The notes below the pieces were generated by a model. It worked only from the letters and a program-made list of their open reading frames with translations. It was not told the origin of the DNA and searched no databases. A DNA stretch of 6,553 nt, taken from positions 1-6,553 of the forward strand of contig JAFYMZ010000051.1 of NCBI GenBank assembly GCA_017548175.1, in the 5' to 3' direction. This document shows positions 1 to 5,750 of this stretch, piece after piece. The stretch is from Clostridia bacterium (GTDB taxonomy: Bacteria; Bacillota_A; Clostridia; Oscillospirales; Butyricicoccaceae). A program made the translations under genes and the position numbers. Within the stretch, counting starts at the first letter, position 1; every line of letters begins with the position of its first letter.

Positions 1-1346
1 CAAAGTTGTTTACCCAAGGCAAACTGCCCCTCAGCACCCGTTATGTGATGCAGAAGGGTCATCTGGTGGAGGCAGGCACGGCACTGACAAAGGATACGGT
101 GAAGGAACTGACGCCCGATGGCTGCTATCTGGTTCTGGTGACCGAAGGGGACGAGGCTGACTTGGCCGATTCCTTTGGCGCAGCGCTGGTGAATGCATTG
201 GCAGACCGCTGTGCCACCGAAATGCCCGACAGCGAGGCGTTGGTAGAAATCGCGCAGGATCAACAGGATGCTTTGGCAGAGAAGGCCAAAGAAATGCTGG
301 AGTTTACGCTGGTCTTCCCTGCCGGATTTGCCCAGCAGCTGAGCCTGCGGTATACACCCAAAGCCGGCATCACCGGCATCACCGCCTTTACTGACAAATG
401 CTATAAGGCGCTGGCACAATATAAACTGGAGAAAGATGCGCCGGCCTGTACCGTGACCCTCTCCCTGCGGGATGAGGTGCTGTTTGCCGACTTTGGCAGT
501 GGCAGCGTGGATCTGTTCTCCCTGCTGCCGGCCGCTTATCAGGGCGGTCTGGAAGCCGTCAAGGCAGAGATGGACAACATCATCGGCCTGCAGAAGATCA
601 AAGAGTATATTTTCTCGTTGGAGGATCATTACAAAGCACAGCAGCGCCGTAAGGCCGAAGGCCTGAAAACGGGCGGTATGAGCATGCATATGATCTTCAG
701 CGGCAATCCCGGTACCGGCAAGACCACCATCGCACGACTGGTTTCCCGCTATCTGAAGGCCATCGGCGTACTGTCCGGCGGTCAGTTGGTAGAGGTCACC
801 CGTGCTGACTTGGTGGGTAAATACGTGGGTCACACCGCACCGCTGACCCAGCAGGTCATCGAAAGCGCATTGGGTGGTGTCCTGTTCATTGACGAAGCAT
901 ACGCCCTGCATCGCAGCAAGGACGACAGTTTCGGCTTGGAGGCCATTGATACCTTGGTAAAGGGGATGGAGGACAACCGCGAGAACCTGATCGTCATTCT
1001 GGCAGGCTATACCGACGAAATGCAGGTGTTTCTGGAAGCCAACAGCGGCCTGAAGAGCCGATTCCCCAACTTTATCGAGTTCCCCGACTATACCGGACAG
1101 GAACTCACGGACATCGCGCTGCTGACCGCCAAGGGCAAGGGCTACAGATTGACGCAGGAGGCACAGGATGCGCTGCTGGCGTACTTTACCCGGGTACAGG
1201 CCAAACACCTGCGCGAGACCGGTAACGGCCGTCTGGCGCGAAATCTCATCGAAGGCGCCATTCTGTCCCACAGCCGCCGCATTGCAAAGGATGCAAATGC
1301 AAGTCTGGATCTGTTGGAGAAGGACGATTTTACGCTCACCGAATAA
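1..1346 (+). CDS. AAA+ ATPase of the CbbX/SpoVK type, 5' end outside the window
   Basis: The reading frame is open to the left edge. A TTG at 6 could start it, but only five bases precede it and no ribosome binding site is visible, so I treat the gene as truncated. Numbering from that TTG, the last ~270 residues form one AAA+ module: Walker A GNPGTGKT at 233-240, a pore-loop-like KYVG at 272-275 followed by HTAP, Walker B VLFIDE at 292-297, an arginine-finger-like SRF at 351-353, and a sensor-2-like GNGRLARN at 406-413. The KYVGHTAP...GGVLFIDEAY stretch is typical of CbbX/SpoVK proteins, ring-forming ATPases that remodel partner proteins. Family members include Rubisco activases and a sporulation protein; nothing here identifies this one's client. 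Residues 1 to ~190 match nothing I recognise. There is no membrane segment, so it is probably cytoplasmic. It is followed after 17 nt by a GNAT gene, probably in the same operon. The AAA+ assignment is firm; the biological role is unknown. Confidence 0.9.
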   Translation, partial: KLFTQGKLPLSTRYVMQKGHLVEAGTALTKDTVKELTPDGCYLVLVTEGDEADLADSFGAALVNALADRCATEMPDSEALVEIAQDQQDALAEKAKEMLEFTLVFPAGFAQQLSLRYTPKAGITGITAFTDKCYKALAQYKLEKDAPACTVTLSLRDEVLFADFGSGSVDLFSLLPAAYQGGLEAVKAEMDNIIGLQKIKEYIFSLEDHYKAQQRRKAEGLKTGGMSMHMIFSGNPGTGKTTIARLVSRYLKAIGVLSGGQLVEVTRADLVGKYVGHTAPLTQQVIESALGGVLFIDEAYALHRSKDDSFGLEAIDTLVKGMEDNRENLIVILAGYTDEMQVFLEANSGLKSRFPNFIEFPDYTGQELTDIALLTAKGKGYRLTQEAQDALLAYFTRVQAKHLRETGNGRLARNLIEGAILSHSRRIAKDANASLDLLEKDDFTLTE

Positions 1347-1348
1347 GC

Positions 1349-1355
1349 AAAGGAG
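1349..1355 (+). promoter_or_regulatory. Ribosome binding site of the GNAT gene
   Basis: AAAGGAG lies 8 nt before the ATG at 1364 and just after the stop codon of the AAA+ gene. It fixes the GNAT start. The lack of room for a promoter in the 17-nt gap supports co-transcription. Confidence 0.8.
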
Positions 1356-1363
1356 CGTTTTCT

Positions 1364-1807
1364 ATGGTAACCATCCGCGTCATGACGGCTGCCGATTATG
1401 ACAGCATTTATGATTTGTGGCTTCACACCCCGGGTATGGGGCTGAACACCACAGACGATAGTCGGGAGGGCATCGAAGCCTACCTGCGCCGCAATCCCAC
1501 CACCAGTTTTGTAGCAGAATGTGACGGCAACGTTATCGGTGTCATTATGGCCGGCCACGACGGACGGCGCGGCTATATTTACCACACTGCCGTGTTACCT
1601 GCATACAGAGGACGGTGCATCGCAAAGCAGTTGGTGGCACAAGCGATGGCGGCATTGGAGCAGGAAGGCATCCACAAGGTTGCTTTGGTTGCGTTTCAAA
1701 CCAACGAATTGGGCAACGGATTCTGGGAACACATTGGATTTTCCCAGCGAGATGATTTGGTATACCGGAATAAACACATTCACGCACTGCATCGAATCGA
1801 CACATAA
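1364..1807 (+). CDS. GNAT-family N-acetyltransferase
   Basis: This 147-residue protein has the usual size of a single GNAT domain, which transfers an acetyl group from acetyl-CoA to an amine. The N-terminus (TIRVMTAADYDSIYDLW) is the typical strand 1/helix 1. A central strand reads FVAECDGNVIGVIMAG. It is followed by YHTAVLPAYRGRCIAKQLV at about 72-91, the acetyl-CoA pyrophosphate-binding motif A, and the C-terminal GFWEHIGF near 120-130 is the usual motif B. Motif A normally reads Q/R-x-x-G-x-G/A; here it is R-G-R-C-I-A, with Cys85 at the usual glycine, which may alter cofactor binding. The substrate cannot be read from the sequence; resemblance is to small-molecule or protein N-acetyltransferases in general. 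The start is supported by AAAGGAG 8 nt upstream. It is the last gene of the operon with the AAA+ ATPase and is followed within 5 nt by a terminator. Confidence 0.9.
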   Translation: MVTIRVMTAADYDSIYDLWLHTPGMGLNTTDDSREGIEAYLRRNPTTSFVAECDGNVIGVIMAGHDGRRGYIYHTAVLPAYRGRCIAKQLVAQAMAALEQEGIHKVALVAFQTNELGNGFWEHIGFSQRDDLVYRNKHIHALHRIDT

Positions 1808-1809
1808 GA

Positions 1810-1839
1810 AAAAGCCCACGGACGCGTCCGTGGGCTTTT
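1810..1839. terminator. Bidirectional intrinsic terminator between GNAT gene and trmB
   Basis: A perfectly self-complementary 30-nt stretch centred on ACGCGT forms a GC-rich stem (AAGCCCACGGAC with its complement). On the + strand it runs into TTTTGTTTTGAGTTTT; on the - strand an A-rich stretch (AAGAAAAAG on +) supplies the U tract. It sits between two convergent genes, 2 nt after the GNAT stop and 10 nt after the trmB stop, so it probably ends both transcripts. Confidence 0.9.
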
Positions 1840-1849
1840 GTTTTGAGTT

Positions 1850-2527
1850 TTATTCGGCTTCGACCGCTTCTACCTTCTTCTCTGCCTTGGGGGGATGCTT
1901 GCGAGCAACCAGACGGTAGATGGGCATACCCTGCAGGGAGAAGTTGGTCTCGTATTCGGTCATTACATTGGGCGTATCGGTGCTGTGCAGGTCAAAGGTG
2001 ACATCGTACAGGCCATAGCCAAACTGGGAGAAATAGCAGAGAGAATCTTCAAACAGACCGCGATTGTCGGTTTTGAAGCAAATCTCGCCCTCCTCCTGCA
2101 GGAACTGCTGATACACGCGCAGGAAGTTGGCGTGGGTCAGGCGGCGCTTTTTCTGCTTGCTGTGAGGCCAGGGATCGGAGAAGTTCAGGTAGATGCGCTG
2201 GACCTCTTCGGGTGCAAACACATCAGCCAGACAGTCAGCATTGGCAGACAGGAAGATCACGTTGGGCAGTTCCAGTGCCTTGGCCTTTTCCATTGCCAGT
2301 ACCAGCACACTCTCGACACGCTCTACGGCAACAAACAGGCGGTCAGGGTGCTGCTGGGCCATCTTGGTAACAAATGCACCCTTGCCGCAGCCGATCTCAA
2401 GCTGGATCTCTCCTTCCCGGCCGAAACGCTCGTGCCAGCGGCCCTTCCAATTCTGGGGATTTGCTTCCATATATGCACTGCAGGCCTCCATACGGGGGGC
2501 CAGATTCTTGCGTTTTCTCATTCTCAT
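1850..2527 (-). CDS. trmB: tRNA (guanine-N7-)-methyltransferase TrmB
   Basis: TrmB uses S-adenosylmethionine to methylate N7 of G46 in the variable loop of many tRNAs, in the cytoplasm. At 225 residues it has the family's normal length and resembles Bacillus TrmB throughout. Visible signatures are the SAM-binding EIGCGKG at 44-50, the family hallmark NFSDPWP at 115-121 followed by KKRRL, TDNR at 153-156 and TEYE at 190-193. The start is the first Met of MRMRKRK, matching the MRMR start of Bacillota homologues; GAGG (2537-2540 on +) lies 9 nt upstream. Met3 is a possible but less likely start. The stretch after NFSDPWP reads HSKQKKRRL where Bacillus has KKRHEKRRL, so the common RH pair is KQ here. 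The last ~16 residues (KHPPKAEKKVEAVEAE) are a charged tail that looks disordered. The gene is alone in its unit, with its own promoter and a terminator shared with the convergent GNAT gene, and it diverges from a tRNA gene. Confidence 0.97.
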   Translation of the reverse strand: MRMRKRKNLAPRMEACSAYMEANPQNWKGRWHERFGREGEIQLEIGCGKGAFVTKMAQQHPDRLFVAVERVESVLVLAMEKAKALELPNVIFLSANADCLADVFAPEEVQRIYLNFSDPWPHSKQKKRRLTHANFLRVYQQFLQEEGEICFKTDNRGLFEDSLCYFSQFGYGLYDVTFDLHSTDTPNVMTEYETNFSLQGMPIYRLVARKHPPKAEKKVEAVEAE

Positions 2528-2560
2528 AAGAAAATACCTCGTTTCTCAATGGTCGTTTTT

Positions 2561-2589
2561 ATTATAAAGTGTCCGTTGCGAGTTTGCAA
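2561..2589 (-). promoter_or_regulatory. Probable sigma-A-type promoter of trmB
   Basis: Read on the - strand: TTGCAA (2584-2589), a 17-nt spacer, then a perfect TATAAT (2561-2566). It predicts a start near 2554 and a leader of about 27 nt before the trmB ATG. It is back-to-back with the tRNA-Gly promoter. Confidence 0.7.
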
Positions 2590-2641
2590 CCAAAAGGTAA
2601 AATTTTTTCTTTATTTTTTCGAATTTTTTCAAAAAAAGGTG

Positions 2642-2670
2642 TTGACATTTTAGGTTTTATCTGTTATATT
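2642..2670 (+). promoter_or_regulatory. Strong sigma-A-type promoter of tRNA-Gly
   Basis: A consensus TTGACA (2642-2647) is followed by a 17-nt spacer and TATATT (2665-2670). Upstream, 2600-2637 is made of A and T tracts, which could act as an UP element. Transcription should begin near 2677, about 23 nt before the tRNA. Confidence 0.85.
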
Positions 2671-2676
2671 ATAAAA

Positions 2677-2692
2677 GCGCTCAATCGAGTGC
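2677..2692 (+). other. Small hairpin in the tRNA-Gly precursor leader
   Basis: GCGCTC (2677-2682) pairs with GAGTGC (2687-2692), one pair being G-U, around the loop AATC. It begins at the predicted transcription start and ends 7 nt before the mature tRNA. There is no T run, so it is not a terminator. Confidence 0.5.
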
Positions 2693-2699
2693 ACAATTT

Positions 2700-2775
2700 G
2701 CGGACTTAGCTCATCTGGTAGAGCGCCACCTTGCCAAGGTGGAGGTAGCGAGTTCGAGCCTCGTAGTCCGCTCCA
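2700..2775 (+). tRNA. tRNA-Gly, anticodon GCC
   Basis: This is a complete 76-nt cloverleaf with encoded CCA. The acceptor stem is GCGGACT/AGTCCGC, fully paired, with discriminator T. The D arm is GCTC/GAGC with an 8-nt loop containing GG. The anticodon stem is CCACC/GGTGG with loop TTGCCAA, giving anticodon GCC (reads GGC and GGU). The variable loop is 5 nt (AGGTA). The T arm is GCGAG/CTCGT with one G-U pair and the standard loop TTCGAGC. No mismatches or introns are seen. It has its own promoter and terminator and is a single-gene unit. Confidence 0.98.
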
Positions 2776-2777
2776 TT

Positions 2778-2800
2778 AAGCCACGACAATGTCGTGGCTT
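2778..2800 (+). terminator. Intrinsic terminator of tRNA-Gly
   Basis: A 10-bp perfect stem, AAGCCACGAC with GTCGTGGCTT, encloses the loop AAT and is followed by a long T-rich run (TTTTCTTTTTTC). It begins 2 nt after the encoded CCA. Confidence 0.92.
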
Positions 2801-2845
2801 TTTTCTTTTTTCTTTCCGTTTTCCTTATGTACAACTGAAATATAT

Positions 2846-2874
2846 TTGCATTTTTTATGGGTCTGTGCTATAAT
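2846..2874 (+). promoter_or_regulatory. Extended -10 promoter of the first DMT transporter
   Basis: TTGCAT (2846-2851), a 17-nt spacer, and a perfect TATAAT (2869-2874) preceded by TGC, the extended -10 element. The predicted start is near 2881, giving a leader of about 56 nt. No convincing riboswitch or attenuator fold is seen in that leader. Confidence 0.75.
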
Positions 2875-2923
2875 CCTCTCGTTGTCGAAAAATGCAACTT
2901 AACAACCGATATAGAATGTAAAT

Positions 2924-2929
2924 GGGAGG
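2924..2929 (+). promoter_or_regulatory. Ribosome binding site deciding the transporter start
   Basis: GGGAGG overlaps an upstream in-frame ATG at 2922 and lies 7 nt before the ATG at 2937. The site cannot serve the ATG it overlaps, so 2937 is the true start. Confidence 0.85.
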
Positions 2930-2936
2930 TTTCTTT

Positions 2937-3848
2937 ATGTGGTTGATTTTTACCCTTGCAACAACGTTGCTGTGGGGCCTTGCTGAACTGTTTTATAAAA
3001 AAGGTTCTCACGAAGAGCGTAAATATGATCATCTGCGAGTTTGTGTACTGGTCGGTGTGGTCATGGGTCTGCACGCAGTGTTTACCCTGTTGACCTCGGA
3101 TATCACCTATGACCCCATGAACCTGATCGCTTATCTGCCGGTTTCTCTGTGCTACATCCTGTCTATGGCTTGCTCCTTCTTTGGCATTCGCTTCATTGAG
3201 GAGTCTCTGGCAGACCCCATTGAAAACACCGCCGGCGCTATGTGCTCGCTGATGTGTGTGATCTTCTTGGGTGACCGCATCCCCCCTGCTGTTTGGGCTG
3301 CGATCGCCATCATCACCGTGGGTATCATCGGTGTCAGCTATGTGGAAAACAGTGCTGATGTCAACAGAAAGCAGCGTTTGGGCAAGCGTCTGGCCATCGT
3401 TGCATTTGCAATGCCCTTCTGCTATGCCATCATTGACGCGCTGGGCAGTTTCCTTGACATCATCTTTCTGGAGATGGAGACCAGTCCTCTGGTCGGTGTC
3501 ACCGAAGAAAGCATCGAGCTGGTGGCAAACCTGTCCTATGAGTTTACTTGGGCCATCTGTGCGCTGATCCTGTTCCTCTTTATGCAGTGGAAGCGCGTGA
3601 AGTTTGAGCTGCCCAAGCAGAAGGACAAAGTGCTGGCTGCTGTTTGTGAAACGGCCGGTCAGTTGACCTATGTTTACGCGATGAGCGGCAACGGTGCCAT
3701 CGCCGCCCCCATTCTGTCCAGCGTGTGCGTGGTATCGCTGCTGCTGTCCAGAATCTTCCTGAAGGAAAAGCTCACCAAAAAGCAGTATATCTTCATTGGC
3801 ATCATCATCGTAGGCATCCTGATGCTGGCCGTACTGGAAGGCGAATAA
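2937..3848 (+). CDS. DMT-superfamily (EamA-like) 10-TM permease
   Basis: This 303-residue inner-membrane protein has the drug/metabolite transporter layout of two five-helix halves. Hydrophobic segments fall near residues 2-20, 32-52, 62-84, 92-112, 115-136, 150-176, 196-216, 229-245, 248-268 and 276-298. Telling motifs are the first helix ending WGLAELFYKKGS, the end of helix 3 into 4 (FFGIRFIEESLADPIENTAGAM), and the last pair ILSSVCVVSLLLSRIFLKEKLTKKQYIFIGIIIVGI, the classic EamA C-terminal repeat end. Between helices 6 and 7 lies a longer polar loop (EMETSPLVGVTEESIE) than usual in EamA proteins. The substrate cannot be predicted; family members move amino acids, sugars, nucleotide sugars, drugs or other metabolites. 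The start at 2937 follows from GGGAGG; the ATG at 2922 would add five residues but lies within the binding site. The gene is monocistronic, with an extended -10 promoter and a terminator. The superfamily is fairly certain, the subfamily is not. Confidence 0.88.
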   Translation: MWLIFTLATTLLWGLAELFYKKGSHEERKYDHLRVCVLVGVVMGLHAVFTLLTSDITYDPMNLIAYLPVSLCYILSMACSFFGIRFIEESLADPIENTAGAMCSLMCVIFLGDRIPPAVWAAIAIITVGIIGVSYVENSADVNRKQRLGKRLAIVAFAMPFCYAIIDALGSFLDIIFLEMETSPLVGVTEESIELVANLSYEFTWAICALILFLFMQWKRVKFELPKQKDKVLAAVCETAGQLTYVYAMSGNGAIAAPILSSVCVVSLLLSRIFLKEKLTKKQYIFIGIIIVGILMLAVLEGE

Positions 3849-3860
3849 ACACAACAAAAA

Positions 3861-3882
3861 AGACCGTCCGATGGGACGGTCT
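3861..3882. terminator. Bidirectional intrinsic terminator between the DMT and MBL genes
   Basis: A 9-bp perfect stem, AGACCGTCC with GGACGGTCT, encloses the loop GATG. T6 follows on the + strand and a run of A precedes it (a U tract on the - strand). It lies 12 nt after the transporter stop and 16 nt after the stop of the convergent metallo-beta-lactamase gene, so it probably serves both. Confidence 0.92.
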
Positions 3883-3898
3883 TTTTTATATCATTGAC

Positions 3899-5494
3899 TT
3901 ACAGGTCGCCGCGCTGATACTTGCGGATCAATGCCTCCAGATCGGCAGCAAAGTGCCGCAGATCGCGGTTGGCACCACCCTTGTTCTGCTTGGCCACCTC
4001 CAGAATACGCTCGGCCTTGGCCAGCAGTTCGCTGTAATAGGGATTTTCCTGCGCCTTGGTCTTGCGCTCGGGAATGTAGCCCTCGGTCAGGACGCAGTTG
4101 TTATCCAGATCATACACTTCGGTGTACAGGGGCGCATGGGCATCGATGCCCATACCGCGGAGTTTTTCCACATACTGGGGCACGATATCGGCATCACCGT
4201 GAACCACGAAGATCTTTTTGGGGCGCGGGAAGAAGGTCGCCGCCCAAGCCAGCAGGTCTTCCTGATCGGCATGGGAGGACAGACCGTGGAAATTGACGAT
4301 CTTTGCCTTGACGGCAATCTTCTCACCAAAGAGTTTAACGGACTCCGTGCCATCCAGCAGCGCGCGGCCCAGACTGCCGTAGGATTGGAAGCCTACAAAG
4401 CAGACGGTGCACTCGGGGCGCCACAGGTTGTGCTTCAGATGATGGCGGATTCGGCCTGCATCGCACATACCGCTGGCAGAGATGATGACCTTGGGCGTTT
4501 GCTCGGCATTCAACGCCTGCGATTCTGCCGAAGTTTCGCACAGGTGCAGGCCGGGGAAGGTAAACATCTTGATGCCGTCTGCAACCAGTTCCTTGGCTTC
4601 CTCGTCAATATAACCGGTCAAATCACCGGCAAAGATGGTAGTGGCACGCTTGGCCAGTGGGCTATCCACATATACGGGGAAATCGGGATGATCGGGCACC
4701 AGATTGCGCTCTTTGATCTCGCGGATAAAGTACAGCAGTTCCTGCGTACGACCCACGGCAAAGGCGGGGATCAAGACATTTCCGCCCTTGGAGAAGGTTT
4801 CGTTCAGCACCTTGGCCAATTCCTCGGTATAGCCGCTTTCCGCCAAATGGTTGCGGTCACCGTAGGTGCTTTCGGTGATGACATAATCGGCCTCCTGCAC
4901 ATAAGAGGGGTCGCGGATGATGGGCTGATTTCGATTGCCCAAGTCGCCGGAAAAGACCAGCTTGGTGGTCTTCTCTTCTTCCGTTGCCCAAATCTCTACA
5001 ATGGCAGAGCCCAACAGATGGCCGGCATCCTGAAAACGCACCTGCACACCGGGGCACAGTTCAAACTGCTGCTGATAATCGTAGACACGCAGGGAATCCA
5101 AGGCGGCCATGGCATCCTCTACGGTATAAAGCGGCTCTACCACGGGCCGACCGGCACGCTTGCCCTTTTGGTTGGTCCAGTTCGCATCCTGCTCTTGGAT
5201 ATGTGCGCTGTCCAGCAGCATGATCTCCAGCAGTTCGGCAGTAAGACGGGTGGTATAAACTTTGCCGGTAAATCCCTGCTTTTTCAGCAGAGGTAAACGG
5301 CCAGAGTGGTCGATATGTGCATGGGTGACGATAACGTAATCGATCTCGCCGGCATGGAACGGCAACGCGTTGTCATCTACTTCGTCTTTGCCTTGCTGCA
5401 GGCCGCAATCGATGAGGATCTTTTTGCCGCAGGTTTCCAGACAATGGCAGCTTCCGGTAACAGCATGCGCTGCGCCAAAAAATGTCAGTTTCAT
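3899..5494 (-). CDS. MBL-fold/beta-CASP metallohydrolase, probable RNA-processing nuclease
   Basis: This 531-residue protein combines a metallo-beta-lactamase core with a beta-CASP insert, the architecture of CPSF73/YSH1-type and bacterial RNA nucleases that use two zinc ions. Zinc-ligand motifs are all visible: D29 in ILIDCGLQQG, HAHIDHSG starting at 58, H159 in DAGHLLGSA, and D184 in FSGDLGN. Beta-CASP motif A is the acidic E208 in VITESTYGDR. Motif B is around SASGMCDAGRIRHHL with His351/352, and motif C is HGLSSHAD with His403 and His408. None is missing, so the enzyme should be active. After the core, residues ~460-531 form a charged, mostly helical tail. RNA is the likely substrate from the family; the sequence does not show whether it cuts internally or trims ends, and it is clearly neither RNase J in length nor layout. 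The start is fixed by AGGAGG 8 nt upstream. It is a single-gene unit, convergent with a transporter and divergent from tRNA-Ala. Confidence 0.93.
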   Translation of the reverse strand: MKLTFFGAAHAVTGSCHCLETCGKKILIDCGLQQGKDEVDDNALPFHAGEIDYVIVTHAHIDHSGRLPLLKKQGFTGKVYTTRLTAELLEIMLLDSAHIQEQDANWTNQKGKRAGRPVVEPLYTVEDAMAALDSLRVYDYQQQFELCPGVQVRFQDAGHLLGSAIVEIWATEEEKTTKLVFSGDLGNRNQPIIRDPSYVQEADYVITESTYGDRNHLAESGYTEELAKVLNETFSKGGNVLIPAFAVGRTQELLYFIREIKERNLVPDHPDFPVYVDSPLAKRATTIFAGDLTGYIDEEAKELVADGIKMFTFPGLHLCETSAESQALNAEQTPKVIISASGMCDAGRIRHHLKHNLWRPECTVCFVGFQSYGSLGRALLDGTESVKLFGEKIAVKAKIVNFHGLSSHADQEDLLAWAATFFPRPKKIFVVHGDADIVPQYVEKLRGMGIDAHAPLYTEVYDLDNNCVLTEGYIPERKTKAQENPYYSELLAKAERILEVAKQNKGGANRDLRHFAADLEALIRKYQRGDL

Positions 5495-5502
5495 ATATCA
5501 TT

Positions 5503-5508
5503 CCTCCT
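5503..5508 (-). promoter_or_regulatory. Ribosome binding site of the MBL/beta-CASP gene
   Basis: On the - strand a perfect AGGAGG lies 8 nt before the ATG at 5494 and settles the start of the metallohydrolase. Confidence 0.88.
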
Positions 5509-5546
5509 GTTCCGCAGTTATGAAGGTTGCATATCTTCTTACTCTT

Positions 5547-5575
5547 ATCATAGCACAGGGGACTCGATCCCGCAA
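5547..5575 (-). promoter_or_regulatory. Extended -10 promoter of the MBL/beta-CASP gene
   Basis: Read on the - strand: TTGCGG (5570-5575), a 17-nt spacer, and TATGAT (5547-5552) preceded by TGC, an extended -10. The start would be near 5540, giving a leader of about 46 nt. The -35 is weak, which the TG element could offset. Confidence 0.65.
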
Positions 5576-5630
5576 TCATTCGCAAGGCAAAAAAATTATA
5601 AAAAAGCCAAACTTTTTTTGAAAAAAGGTG

Positions 5631-5659
5631 TTGACAAATCGGCTTTTCTTTGGTATTCT
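5631..5659 (+). promoter_or_regulatory. Strong promoter of tRNA-Ala
   Basis: A consensus TTGACA (5631-5636), 17-nt spacer, and TATTCT (5654-5659) preceded by TGG, an extended -10. A/T tracts at 5588-5626 could be an UP element. The expected start near 5666 leaves a leader of only about 6 nt before the tRNA. Confidence 0.83.
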
Positions 5660-5671
5660 ATATAGGCACCC

Positions 5672-5747
5672 GGGGGTATAGCTCAGCTGGGAGAGCGCTT
5701 GACTGGCAGTCAAGAGGTCAGCGGTTCGATCCCGCTTATCTCCACCA
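5672..5747 (+). tRNA. tRNA-Ala, anticodon GGC
   Basis: This is a complete 76-nt cloverleaf with encoded CCA. The acceptor stem is GGGGGTA/TATCTCC and includes the G3-U70 wobble pair that identifies alanine tRNAs, plus a second wobble G5-U68; the discriminator is A. The D arm is GCTC/GAGC, the anticodon stem CTTGA/TCAAG with loop CTGGCAG (anticodon GGC, reading GCC and GCU), the variable loop AGGTC, and the T arm AGCGG/CCGCT with loop TTCGATC. Identity is supported independently by anticodon and by G3-U70. It is a single-gene unit with its own promoter and terminator. Confidence 0.98.
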
Positions 5748-5750
5748 AGA

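Noticed and set aside
6..8. TTG at 6 as the true start of the AAA+ gene
   Set aside because: The frame stays open to the edge, only five bases lie upstream and no ribosome binding site can be seen, so a start outside the window is more likely.
2624..2637. T-tract/A-tract inverted repeat before the tRNA-Gly promoter as a terminator
   Set aside because: The pairing is A-T only and no gene ends there on either strand; it is better explained as an UP-like promoter element.
1895..2653. A 252-codon + strand open frame antisense to trmB
   Set aside because: It overlaps trmB and its promoter, ends in the A/T tract before tRNA-Gly, and has no start signals; TrmB on the other strand is unmistakable.
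2700..2775. tRNA genes as integration sites of a mobile element
   Set aside because: Neither tRNA is followed by a repeated 3' end, integrase gene or phage-like sequence; each is followed directly by its own terminator.
2881..2936. Possible structured leader or riboswitch before the first DMT gene
   Set aside because: Only weak 4-5 bp pairings (GTTG with CAAC) can be drawn, with no terminator or known riboswitch core; the leader is short.
2868..3857. A 329-codon - strand open frame antisense to the first DMT transporter
   Set aside because: The product is rich in H, Q and D with no recognisable domain, a typical shadow of a membrane-protein gene. The + strand frame has promoter, ribosome binding site and ten helices.
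3725..5296. A 523-codon + strand open frame antisense to the MBL/beta-CASP gene
   Set aside because: It starts inside the transporter gene, crosses its terminator and mirrors the metallohydrolase codons. It has no ribosome binding site and a composition typical of antisense shadows, while the - strand frame carries every catalytic motif.
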